A DNA stretch of 64,000 nt from Progne subis subis (taxonomy: Eukaryota > Chordata > Aves > Passeriformes > Hirundinidae): the NCBI GenBank assembly GCA_022316685.1, contig JAKJHU010000076.1, forward strand, positions 320,001 to 384,000, read 5' to 3'. A program made the position numbers and the translations under genes. Below are positions 25,035-36,598 of the stretch, piece by piece; the first letter of the stretch is position 1, and the number at the start of each line of letters is the position of its first letter. Under the pieces are notes generated by a model. The model did not search any database. It had not been told where the DNA came from and was given only the letters and a program-made list of their open reading frames with translations.

Positions 25035-25726
25035 TATAGCAGTGTCCCCTCACGCCTGGCAGGCGCGCAGGCTAGCTAAGTTCTGCACTGCCACAGCGAG
25101 GATCGGTCGGGGTTACAGGCAGGGCGAGTAACCTCCTCCTGGTGGGTTCTTGCTCCCCACACCAGCGAGTGGATCTGATGGAGTTGCGACTGCGGCGACG
25201 GAAAAAGGATCGACTATCTTGAGCAGGGTATAAGGTAGTTTATTAAGGGGAGTCCGGCAAGGAGCCCCGCGTCAGACCACTGCTGCCCAGAGAGAGCAGA
25301 GATCAAAGCCTGACGGCCACTTATAACCAGGGGAGGATCCAGGGGTGGTAACAACGGGTCAGCCAACCAGGGAACACAGGGGTGGTAACAGGGGTGTCAA
25401 CTTCTGAACCATTAACAAATCACAAGAGGGGAGGAGGGGATTCCCCGGGCACCAGCCTATCACTCGACGCCTCTCCTGGATCTTTCCAGAATCCAGAGAA
25501 GGGTCTCGAAGTGACAGACAGGGTGACCACGAGGAGAGGGGTTGACAGGGACAGGTGCAGGGAAGGAATGATTGGCATAAAACGCCTGGTTAAATAACTA
25601 ACTCATAAGGGGGAAAACTATTACAAAAAACAGGGGGGTACAGTGGACTGAACCATTACAAAAAAACCTTATAAATCTTACAAAAATAACTTAATAACTT
25701 AATAAAACAACTCTCGCACCACTACA
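25035..25726 (-). mobile_element. solo LTR (family B, copy 1) nested in CR1
   Basis: A GC-rich LTR of about 692 bp is inserted in the CR1 3' UTR. The right edge is sharp: CGCACCACTACA at 25715-25726, then the CR1 text resumes as TTTGGACAATG. The left CR1 flank reads GAAGCATTTGAA, so the duplication is TTTGAA (25029-25034) against TTTGGA (25727-25732), 6 bp with one change. Read on the minus strand it starts TGTAGTGGTGCGAGAG and carries TTATAAG-like and AATAAA motifs near 25320 and 25229. The related copy is at 40976-41602, in the same orientation. The left terminus reads TATAG rather than TG, so the left edge may be off by a few bases. Confidence 0.87.
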
Positions 25727-25856
25727 TTTGGACAATGTTCTTAGGCATATGGTGTGATTCTTTGAATTGTCCTGTGCAGGAGTTGGACTTCACTGATCCT
25801 TGTGAGTCCCTTCCCAACTCAGAATATTCAGTGATTCTGTGAATCTTTAATGCCAG
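25727..25856 (+). mobile_element. CR1 LINE, 3' end of the split copy
   Basis: CR1 resumes with TTTGGACAATGTTCTTAGGC and runs through the conserved 3' tail (GGAGTTGGACTTCACTGATC, then TTGTGAGTCCC, then CAACTCAGAATATTC) to the terminal ATTCAGTGATTCTGTGAATC. This tail is the one shared with the SINE at 40626-40757. Confidence 0.93.
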
Positions 25857-28800
25857 AGTGTAACTGTTTTTAACCTTGGAAGTGAAAAAGTGGCAGAAAT
25901 TATCTTGTTATTCAAAGAATGGCTACAACAGAAGCAAGTTCCTTTTTTCAGTATATCAAATTCCTCAAAGTAAAGATGGAAAATATAATTTTGCTTTTTT
26001 CTGCTTTAGTACCAACCAAACTGGTTGTGACAAGGTGGCAGAGGTGCCTGCCACCTAATGGAAGGTGGCAGGCACCTCTGCCATTTCTCCCTGGCAATCA
26101 ATCTCTCTTACAGATCCATTGCCAGGGGTCTGGCATCATTTGGCTGTTTTTCATGAAGAGGAGAACAAAGTACTACACCAAGATCCATCCTTTAAAAGGC
26201 ATAATCATTGTATATTTTTCTTTGATTTCAAACATGGGCTATGGCCAGTATTTCTAATTTGATCTGGGCTATAAATGGAGTGTTAGAAGAGGAAAACACA
26301 TCAAAACCAAAACACACCTGAAACGTCTTTTAAATCTTAGCACCTATGATAATATTTGTGATCTTTACAGTTTGTGGAACTGTCTCTTGTTCTACATGTT
26401 CTTCCAAGAATCCCATGCTGTAACATGCTACACCTGTAACAATAATGTTGCTGGAAAAATTAGCAATGGCCTGAACTGTAGTGGGATCTGCTTATGCTTA
26501 AAAACTGAAGCTATGCAATCCATAACTACAGTTAAACTGTAACCTGAGACTGCTCATACCCAGTCAGACATGAAATGAGACTGTAAGCTCCCGAACCCTT
26601 GACAGCAATGCCATTCCCATTGATGTTATCACCAGTTAAACTATTCTCACTGGGAACGAAGTGTCCCAAAAATCCAAGTAGAGAAAAAGCTGGTGTGCAT
26701 GCAGTTGTTGTAGAGAGAGATTAAGAAATGCCATTGAATCTGCACTTGTATAGACTAAATAAAAAATGGTTCAACATTTTTGGACTTTTACCTATAATGG
26801 TTCACAGCTAACTGAAGGAGACAATTCTGTTAGCTTTGATACACAGCTATTCAATTAATTTATGTATTAGGGAGATGAGCTGTATTTTCATTTTAACTTT
26901 TTCTGTTTTAAAGGGCTAAGTCTGTGTTTTTATTTTAATTTCTCTAAGAGCAGTAAAACTTGTGTCCTCAGCAGAGAGAAGATGAGCAATACAAAACCTT
27001 CAGCTTAAGAGGAAACAGACATAGAAATGAGGTTTTTGGGTTTATTTGTTGGGTTTTTTCCCAAATCCTTCCCTTCCCACTGCAGTAAGAGACAGCAACA
27101 ATATCTTACAGTGGCAGAGCCCAGAGCATGCTAATAGGCTTTACTGGCCTTGACCTATCTCCTCTGAGGCATTCCCCCCCGAAATGGTCTCATTTAAGCT
27201 CAGGTTTGTGAATTTAGTCTTTTCCCAGTGTGAATGTGTTAGACCTGTTATACCTCCTGTTTAGGTGTGTTGTGTTGTCCCTAGCCCTCCCTCTGTCCCA
27301 AGTGGTCTTTGTCACCGACTGGGCTTTATCCTTGTTGTGTTGGTGGTTCCAGCACTGGGTCTGCCCGTTGTGTCAGGCTCCTGTTCCCCTGTGCACTCAG
27401 CTGCTAAGGGGACGGTGGTCCTTGCTGTTCCCTGAGGTGCAGTGCATGTGTGTCATTTGATCCCCATGTGAAAGAAGGAAATACTCAGGTTTTCATAGTT
27501 CACCGTGAACCACATGTTAAGACTAGAATTAGACCAAAGGAAATAGTCTTTTTCTCTGGCTTGTCAGCTGATGTTCATTCTCTGCTAGCAATGTTTACAA
27601 GGAACAATTTTTTGTACATTGCCCTCATCTGCCATCTGGGTTTTGACTAAGTCTATGAAACAAAATTATCAGGGGGAAACAGCTTAAAACAGAATTCCTC
27701 TCTGTATAATAGCTCAGTTACATTTCCCTTCTTAGATAAAGCAAGAGATTTATGCTTGAAGGAGCCTTAATATGAACACATACATGTGACATATATGCAA
27801 TGCATTTCAAGCATTTTTTGCAGCTCCTTGATTTTTAGTGATTTATGATTAATGTGCACATGTGGCTGAATACAAGTTTAGTTCATATCAACTTTGATTC
27901 CCATTAATTTCTCACCTCCTCATCTATATTGTGCATCACCCTCTCCTTTATTCATCTGTGATCAGATTTTTTCTTTCCTCTTTTAAAAATATTTGTTTCC
28001 AAAACAAGATTAAATAAACTGATATTACCACTTATTTTGAACAATGGCACTTCATTCTATGAGAAGTTTTTGATTAAAAACTGTTAGATAAGCACATAAC
28101 TGGTAGAAAATGCTGTGTGAAATGTAATGTAAAGGGGACGTGTAAGTGTGGACTAGTTTCCAGAAAATGTACACTTCTAGTATGTTCTTTTCTAAGTTTC
28201 AAGAAGTACACAGAAGAACATATACTTGATTTGGTAAGCTTAAAATGTGCATATAATGAATTTTCTGGAAATATCTGTCATGGACTGTTGTTACCAAGGT
28301 TGCTAACAGGGGCTTATAGGTGTTAAGTATGTATTCATAAATGACAGGATTAAAAGGGACACCAGGCAGTATGGCATCCATCCCAACAGACACTTTTCTG
28401 TGCTCTGCAAAGGTAAAAATTGAACTAAAATGCTGAAAGTGAAAACTCTAAGAGTGATAAAAGTCATTATTGCTGTGCTTCTTTGTATGGCAAATGTCTT
28501 GAGTTTTGAAACATTAAACAAGCAAATTTCTTGTTCAATGTCCTGGAGAGATAGACAGCAGGACCAGGCTTCTCAACAGTCAAGACTCTAATTTGGGTAG
28601 GCACATGGGAGAAAAATAGATTAGGTACCTTATCTAGTCAATAAGAAAAACAGGGAGAAGGCTTTTGATTGATTCTGCCCCTCTGCCTTTTTCTCTTCAC
28701 TTCAAGGCAGAAGTCTCAAGCCTTTGTCACGTTTGTTCAATCTTTTCCTTTGAAATGGTGCTTTGGGTGTGGGATAGAGATGAATTTCTTTATATTTATT

Positions 28801-29393
28801 GATCATTATGGAAAGATTGTCTGACTGACACTCTGAAATAAATGGTAGACTGAAATTCAAATTCTTTTCAGTCTATGGATATACAGATCAGCATTTTCCA
28901 ATACACTAAGATAACAAAATGTTTAGAAAAGTGGTAGATTGTATCTTGCTACTTTCATATCAAGTGCATGTTTTACTGAAATTATACAATTGACATAGGC
29001 TCTCTGTCAATGATATATAATTAAAATCCTTAGATTATAGCATGCAGACAATCTAATACTTGCCTCTGGCCTTAAAATCTGTTGTCAAGAGTCTTTGACT
29101 TGTAGGTCAACCACTAATCTTTATTAAGAGTTTTCAATAGACTACAATTTCACTTTCATTGTGTTTTTCTCTCTCTCTGTACATTTTATTGATACAGACT
29201 CTAAATTATTTTCCTGATTGTAGAATTTGTCATTTCACAGAATGAAACTGTTCTTGAGACTTACCATTGCATGTGGAGTCTTTTTCATATATTGATAACT
29301 TGTCTGACATAATTGTGATGGAAGGAGAATGCTTTTTTGACCTTTTCTTTCTTTTCAGTCCTGTTCATGGTTGTGGTGTTGTTGGTTTGTGGT

Positions 29394-29395
<2 letters not shown>
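25857..29395. other. mainly unique sequence
   Basis: The hairpin at 26036-26083 is listed separately. A GC-elevated block at about 27180-27460 (T-rich and G-rich, with a 76-codon frame) may be an LTR relic, but no termini or duplications could be found. The rest shows no transposon or gene. Confidence 0.4.
26036..26083. repeat. perfect 21-bp-stem hairpin, 6-nt loop
   Basis: Positions 26036-26056 are exactly complementary to 26063-26083, with AATGGA as the loop. In RNA the stem extends by two G-U pairs and one A-U pair. The left arm (with the two flanking G at 26034-26035) can also fold on itself, GGTGGCAG pairing with CTGCCACC around AGGTGC, so cruciform or alternative structures are possible. 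GC content is well above that of the surrounding DNA. It is not a repeat family I recognise. The perfect arms imply recent origin or constraint; a templated inverted duplication of about 20 bp would produce it. Confidence 0.92.

Positions 29396-29430
<35 letters not shown>
29396..29430. repeat. poly-T tract, about 35 bases
   Basis: This is the longest homopolymer in the window. It is preceded by a GT-rich stretch. No retrocopy is visible on either side. Confidence 0.97.
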
Positions 29431-32400
29431 CCCTTGCATTACACTAATATCTGCAAGCTAGTAAATATCCTTGAGCTTACTGGTTATTAATTAATGCCGT
29501 ACTAGACAACTTATTGGTTTTTTTTTTTACTTTTATGGTATAAGCATCTTTCTTCCCCTCCACTTCATTACAGATCATATTTATACAAATGCTGCCTAGT
29601 CTTATTTTTCTGTATGTACAGAAATAACAGAAAGATCTGTGTATGTCTTTACAGATGGGAATGGTCAGATCGTATGAAATCAATTGTGAAGACCATATTG
29701 GAAATCTAAGTCAGATGATTCTTCTAGCAATGGCAATATATCACTTACTAGAAATGAGCTTCAACTTTAATCTTAGTAAAGTGCATTTGACTGTTTGTAA
29801 GGACTGCAAGAACTGTAAAGGCATTCATAACTATCAGCTGAACTTCAGGTGCAGGCTTGAGATCTGGTGATAGGCTGGAGAAAAGGCTACAGCAGGCAGT
29901 GCATTGTTGATTATGCAATATTATGTATTACAGTACATCTCACCTATGGTTTGTTTTTACTTATGGTTTACTACTAAGTACAGTCAGGAAGTCCACAGAC
30001 AAAAAAGCAGGCCAGAAGAAAACGGCACTTAAGGTCTCTGTATCTTTTTCTTTTCTCACACCCATTATGCCCTACCATCAGAATGTAGTAAGGCATTTCT
30101 CTAAGCAAAAAAACCCAAAAAAACCAAAAAACCCCAAACACCCGGCCAACCCTGTGTAAAATTTCTATGATCCTTTCTATGTATTTATATCTCAAAGATT
30201 TCACTTTCCTATAAAATCTCAAGTTAGCTGTCCTCCCACTCTGCTGAGGAGTGAAGTGTGTCAAGCGAAGCATCTCCAAGACCCAGAAGAAAATGCTATC
30301 TTTGTAAGCTTCTCTGCAAGACATCCTCCTGATAGGATAGTTCCCTTTCATCCTCTCACTTAGTCTGCAGCAGTTTTCCCACCCAGTCTGCCCCTTTTCA
30401 TGTTTTATTTTCTCAAGACTTTCCCATTTTCATCCTTAACCTATGAGCACTTTTTCCAGATGTGTGGCAAACACTGCCTTTTCAGAACAGTTTTGAAAAC
30501 AAAAACATTCCAGGGGCTAATTTCTCTCAGAACATTGATGTCTTTGTGTGAGTAGATACCAGATGAGTTCAGAAGCTTGGGGGAGGCCTCTCCTTTCAGC
30601 CTTCCTGGTAATATGAGTCAAAACTCTATATACTCAGCATGAAGAGGAAACCTGGTTCCTCTAACACCGGATGGGGCAGAAAAATATCTGCAGCTGAGCT
30701 GATATTATTCCTTGTGGTGGTTTAGTTGTTTATTTTGAGATTTTGCTATTTCATGGTTTGGTAGAGTCGTTCTTTAATTGTTACAAGGTGTGCAATGCTT
30801 TGAATTCCTCTTAGCAAAATGTTTGAAGCTGATTACAGTGACAGATTACAAATTTGAATTCAGAATTGGGTCCTTTGATTTGACCTGTCTCCTCTGATGG
30901 GGAGACATGACCCCTATAAATAAATTCATACCTATTGAGGCTGCTGGAGGTCACAGCTTATGTTTATGGAGGTACAATGCTTTTTTAATAAGCTACTATT
31001 TTATCTATAGTGAAAGATGCTGGGAATAATAAGGCACTAAGAGGAATGGATGAGCTGTATCTAGACAGTAGCATGAAGTTTGTCTTTGAGAATAAAAGTG
31101 CCAAAACACCAGTAAGATGAGATGACAAGTTCAGAAATGCTTTGGGACAAAAGCTACTAATAAAAACTCTTGTGTGTTAGGAATTTCTCCTGGCACTCTG
31201 AACATGCTAGAGAAAATGTAGTCTTCAAATGACATTAAGGAATCCTAAATTATTGACTGTTTTGCTATATGTGGAACTGCTTTTGAAGGCATTTTAGTTA
31301 ACTTTTAATTTGAATCTGTTGACTCTGAAAGTTAATCTAAGCCCCTCTTTTATTCAAACAGCTCAGATATTTTCAGATTATTTCTTTGAATATTTTGGAC
31401 AGAGCCTGAAATGGCTTTTGGCTGTGTTAACACACATCCAGGAAATATCTAATGGCTCAAACCAAGCCCAGTGCAGCTGCTCTAGAGGAGATGATCATAA
31501 TCGTAAACATCTTGGAAAGATATATGCTGTAGTAATGGATCATGACAGCTAAAAACAAGGTCCTTTCCGGTCTCTGTCATTACTCAGACTTAACACTGCT
31601 TGAATAATATCAAGAATTATTTGTGAGTAATTTAGTTCACAACTGACTCAAATACTGAATACACTCTTTCTAATTGTGATCCATCCTAGCAGAGACATAA
31701 AGAAAATGTAGAGAATATTTAATTTCAAACAGGTTTTTTTTAAATGCATGTAAAAATGCTGGTTTCTAAGAAATGCTTTTAAAATAACAGGACAAACATA
31801 TTATGTAGCATAAGTATTTTCACAGTTTTTGATCCCAAACTTAATATTTTGACAAAATGGAATTGACTTTCCCTGTCCTTTCATTCCTTCATCACAACTC
31901 TGACATTGATAGTAAATTGCAGCGTATTGTAGGCAGACAAATAGGATGAAATCTAAGCAAAATACAGTGTATTCTTGCCAGCTGTCAACTATTTATGAGA
32001 GAATAGTTATCTTTAGTCTTAATAAGCTAGGATCCAGAAAGAAGCTTTAATTGTATTCATCCCATTGTTTTATGTTATGCGCAAACTTGTATAGTACTTG
32101 TTCATTTTAATTTAATTTGTATTATCTAAAAGGTTTTTCCTCATAGGGGCATAAGAAACAGGGTGAAATTTATTCTTTGATTATACATTTGTATTTATGT
32201 TGTTGCATGTCCTTCAGATTTTTAGTTTGAGTCTTAGGTCTACCTTTTTTCCTCAGAGGTTTTGGGGTGGCTGTTAATACTGCTCATGAATGAAATGCAG
32301 GAGATACTTCAACAGTGACAGTAAGTGTGAGTGACATTTGATTAGATAGATTGATTAGGTTAAACTACTCAAGTTATCTTGTCAATTGTAAACTTTGTTT

Positions 32401-33959
32401 CATTCCCTCTCCACAGATGAGAGACAGATTTATATACTTTATACCACCAGATCAATAGGCATTAAAGACTGTCAGTTAAAAAAACAATAAAAAAGAATTT
32501 GTGTAATTGGCTCGCTAAGGACTACAAATGAAATTATGGCAGGTTGAGGTTTCAGTGGTGTAAATTATCCACTGTTTTACAGATTATTAAGCATAAATGG
32601 AAAGATAATCTAATGTTATTATAGGATCATTTGCAGAATTTAAAATTCTTTCCCAGAATGATTTTCCTGGCATCTATTTAAGACATGTTTGAGTAGTGCT
32701 TGTTCTTTAAAAAAAATCCACCCCTGGAGTTACTTTGGAAAAACATTTCACTTAAGGATGTTTTCATTTCTAGTCATGAAATATTTGTCATGTCGTGTCT
32801 GAGTAATTAAAACTGGGTTTCTTTTTTTTTTTTTCCCCATTTTACTCAATTGTGTTATTAACTATCTTTTAAAGGATTGAAGTGTGGCTCCCTGGTTTAA
32901 TATTATTTAAAAAGTGTTTTTTGAATTAGATATGCATATTATTGGTGTTTTCACATCCTAAAAGAAATTCTGACTTTCTGGGATTCCCTCAAAGTCAACA
33001 GAAAGGCAAGCATTCACCCCTATTTTGTCTAGAATTATGAGAAATGTGGTTAATCAGGGATAAGAAGAATCAATTTTTGGAAGAATTATTAGGAATGTTC
33101 TACAAGGTCAGAGAGATTAATCTGTGGGTTGATAGATATCCCCTGGAATTCCTCTTCAGATGAGTTGTCACCTTTGAGGTAGATAGTATGCTGTTTTGCT
33201 GAAATGGCTTGTTAGGGTTTTATAGTTTATAGATTTTTATAATTTAATAGTCTGTAACCAGTAAGGAGCTTCCTTTCTTGTTGCATTCCTCTGAGCAACA
33301 ATTCCTCCTTCCTGAGAAAAGAGAGTGATGTGATTGTGAATCAGAGTGATCTGGCAGGGCCATGTGAGCATTGTTTCTAACAGGTTTTGCTGAACCGTTC
33401 CTTTCCTTACACACCCTCTTTCCCTATGAAAACTGCAAAGCTGATTATGACATTTCTTCATTAAAAACATAAACCCAGCTAATGTGGTTGTGGGTTCTTT
33501 GGGATCCTGGACTAAATGCCTGTTGCTCCTGTTCTGCCTTGATACTTTCTGCGCCTTTTCTTACTTTAATTTCATTCATTGCAAGCAAGGTTGAACTTGT
33601 TTGCTAATAGAACAGGGTGTCTCTGGAGTTTTCAACAAGTAGTTTGTTTTCTGAGAAAAAAGTCAACAGAATTGCCTTCTCCAGCTCCCAGGATGGCTGA
33701 TATTGGATCAACCTAAGGGTCAGGATTAGTAAAATGGAGTTTGAGCACGTGTCACAAGCACAATGTCAAAAGTGATTGGCTTATTTTTACATTTTCGATG
33801 TTGCAAACCCATAAATTATAAGGAATGCTCCATTGCTATAAAAATTCATTATTACCCCTACTGGTGCCTTAAGTTTTAGCTTTCATATTTTCAGATTCTG
33901 TGTTGCCTAGGGGTGTAGTTCTGAGCCTCATATTATGTGCTAGTAAGGTCTCTTCACAG
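29431..33959. other. unique AT-rich sequence, no gene seen
   Basis: An A/C-rich patch lies at 30106-30145 and a T run at about 32822-32834. Frames such as 29974-30351 (minus, 125 codons) and 31310-31552 (plus) are unrecognised. The stretch at 32500-32700 is non-repetitive and may be conserved noncoding DNA, which cannot be judged from one sequence. Confidence 0.4.
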
Positions 33960-34308
33960 AGCAGGTAGACAAAACAAATCCTTTTCCAGATGGAGACCAA
34001 GGACAACTTTCAGCCCAACAGCTTAAACAACGGTGGACTGAAGAGAGAAAACAAGGATGAGACCTCACAACCTGAAGCTGTAATTCGACAATTAAACCCT
34101 AATATGCAAATGGACCAAAACTTATAAAAATTAAGATCTCGTAACAGGTCATCCATTTTGTGGCCATTCTTAGTCCACCCTGGGTGTAGCCCTGGTCGGG
34201 CTCCCATCCTGCCCGAGGTGTATCCTAGAGGCCTTTTGATAAATACCTACTTTATTCTCTAGCTCTGTCCAGTCTCTGTTTCAGGTCAGCCTTCCCAAGG
34301 CATCACTA
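33960..34308 (+). mobile_element. endogenous retrovirus LTR (family C), 5' border unresolved
   Basis: The segment has LTR architecture on the plus strand: an A/G-rich upstream region, TTATAAAAATT at about 34123, a GATAAATACCTACTTTATTC polyadenylation-type stretch at about 34239-34258, and an end near GGCATCA at about 34302-34308. I recognise the general layout and wording from passerine class II LTRs, though that is memory and not a search. The element may begin as early as about 33898, where TGTTGCC could be the terminus. I could not find a convincing target-site duplication. Confidence 0.6.
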
Positions 34309-36537
34309 CCACTAAACAGTGTCCTCTAAGGCCTAAACTATTTTATCTAACAATTATGCCAATTTATTTTTAAATTGACTTCTGCATTAAAGATGACATA
34401 CTTTCTTTAGTTGACCTAATGAACACATTTTTACAGTAAGGCTGACTGATTTTAAACATTGTCTGCTCCAATAACCTGTGACAGCATATAGCATTAAACC
34501 CAAACTTCTTCACTGCTTGATTTTATAATTGAAAAATAAAAATGTTTGTCTTACAGGAGAATATTTTTGGTCAGTTAATAAATATTTCAGATGTTGAGGC
34601 AAAACTCCATCTGGAAGTATATGAGAACTAATGTCTGTGGATTTTTTTAAAGATTTTCTGGCATTTTTTTGGCAAGAACAGAAGTGATAATAGAATTGAG
34701 AGCACCATAGCCAGATTGCACCTGTGGGAGGGTAGGAGTGATTTGGTTTCTGTGTTGCTGCTGCTGTGAATGCTGACATCCCTGAAATCTCATGAGGTTG
34801 TTTTGAGTTTGAGGACTGCAATCAAGATTAAAATCTAGTTCATCGACACAATTTAGTCCTAAAGGCAGTCTCTAAGCCAGAACAGACCCAAGGGATGTTT
34901 CATCCGAGCTGTGCTTTTATGACAGGGGAGGTAGAGAATAACTGGGCAATAAAAATTCTGTAGCAACTGACACTGTTTATTACTGCTGAAAAGTGGTTTA
35001 ATGTAAAGGCAGGTAGATATCACTGTCACATGCTACTTGCTCTGACTGAGGAGCAGACACTTTGGGTGCCTAATAGGATATCTGTAGTGACCAAGACTGG
35101 GTCTGTATTAAGAAACTGGGGCTCAGGTTAGCATTTTCTCTGTTTAGTCTGGTTGGACAAGCTATGTGTATCATGGGTTCCTTAATGCTAATTTTTTTTT
35201 TTTTTTTTTTTTTAATGTTTTACATGGAAAAATATAGGTGAAAACAATCAGCTGCTAAATATAAGATTTGGAAATCTTTGGGCATGTGCAAAGTCAGCAG
35301 AAAAGGTAAATAATATAGATAACAAATTGAGAAAAAAGCAACATGCTGTTGCTAAAAAGCAAGCATCCAATCCAACATATGAACAAAGCTGTAGTTTGGA
35401 AGGTGCAAGGGTAAATTGCAAGGATAAGGCTTTCAGCCATTAGTACCTTTGAGCTCATTGCTTGAGTGATTGCTAGCCTAACCGAACAGAGCCAAGGAAA
35501 CAGTTCAGGACATAACCTACAAAACTTGAATAAGGAGGGTGTAATCTGTTATTTGTTTATGTGCTGGGTGAGGCAAGAAGTAATGCATTTGAACTGTGCA
35601 AAGAAATTCCTCCTCAGATCTGTGATAGCCCCTTTTGTCCACGATGATATAGTACTATAAATACTCTAAGCTATATCAGATGCAAATGAAATGTTTTAAA
35701 TAAATGTGAGAAACAAGGGGGCTAATAAAAACAAACAAACAAAAAGCAAAACAACAAAAAAGTACCTCAAAACCCCAACAACAAATAACCCCTCCAAACA
35801 TAGCATAGGACCACTAAAACAACAACATGAAAACCTCCTGGGGTATTGAAACTATGTGGTCTGGGAGCTTTGAGAGACAATATTTTGAGTAGGGAGGTTA
35901 ATATATTTGTGGGGGAAATCAGAGGACTCAAATAGATTCAGAGAAGCAGTAATTCAGGAGTGTTCAGAGATGATCTCACAGGGAGAGGATGAAGGCTTCT
36001 AAGTCAAGATCCAGCTCAGAGACTTGAGAAGTGGTGAAGCTGTTGTTAGTTTTCTATATTAGGTTCACTGGAAAAATTCCCTCTTTCATTTAAGAATGAA
36101 AATCTGTATAACTTGATACCTTGTTACTTTGATACAATTCTTTATAATTTATAAAATAAATAATACAATGTACAAGATATTATTTATTTATAATTACTCT
36201 GTTCAATAAGGAGTATGGCTTATTAAAATAGCCAGTAATTATTCTAGTTCTGAATTAGAACTGGAAGACATTTCTCAAAGCAAAACATTTCTGGGCCTGT
36301 GTTTTACTTTTGGTTTTCACTGACATACCATTATTAAATAGGTATAGCACAGAACTACTGAGCATGCTCAGTATTTTATTATCAAGGGGAGGGTTTGGAA
36401 ATGGTATATGGAGACCCTTACTACATATAAATATCATGTTCCTGAGGCACTTGATATGAATTTTTAGTCAATAAAATACCTGGAGAGAAAGATGTTTCTT
36501 TTAATTGAGGGAAAAAAAAAATTATAAATTGCATATA

Positions 36538-36538
36538 A

Positions 36539-36587
<49 letters not shown>

Positions 36588-36598
36588 AAATAAATAAA
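36538..36598. repeat. (AAAT)n microsatellite
   Basis: About 60 bp of TAAA units with one interruption near the right end. Confidence 0.95.

Noticed and set aside
24375..25131. Several overlapping frames on both strands
   Set aside because: All lie within the CR1 copy or cross into the LTR. None has a consistent product outside CR1.
25382..25597. 71-codon frame
   Set aside because: It is inside the family B LTR, and the related LTR at 41 kb does not preserve it.
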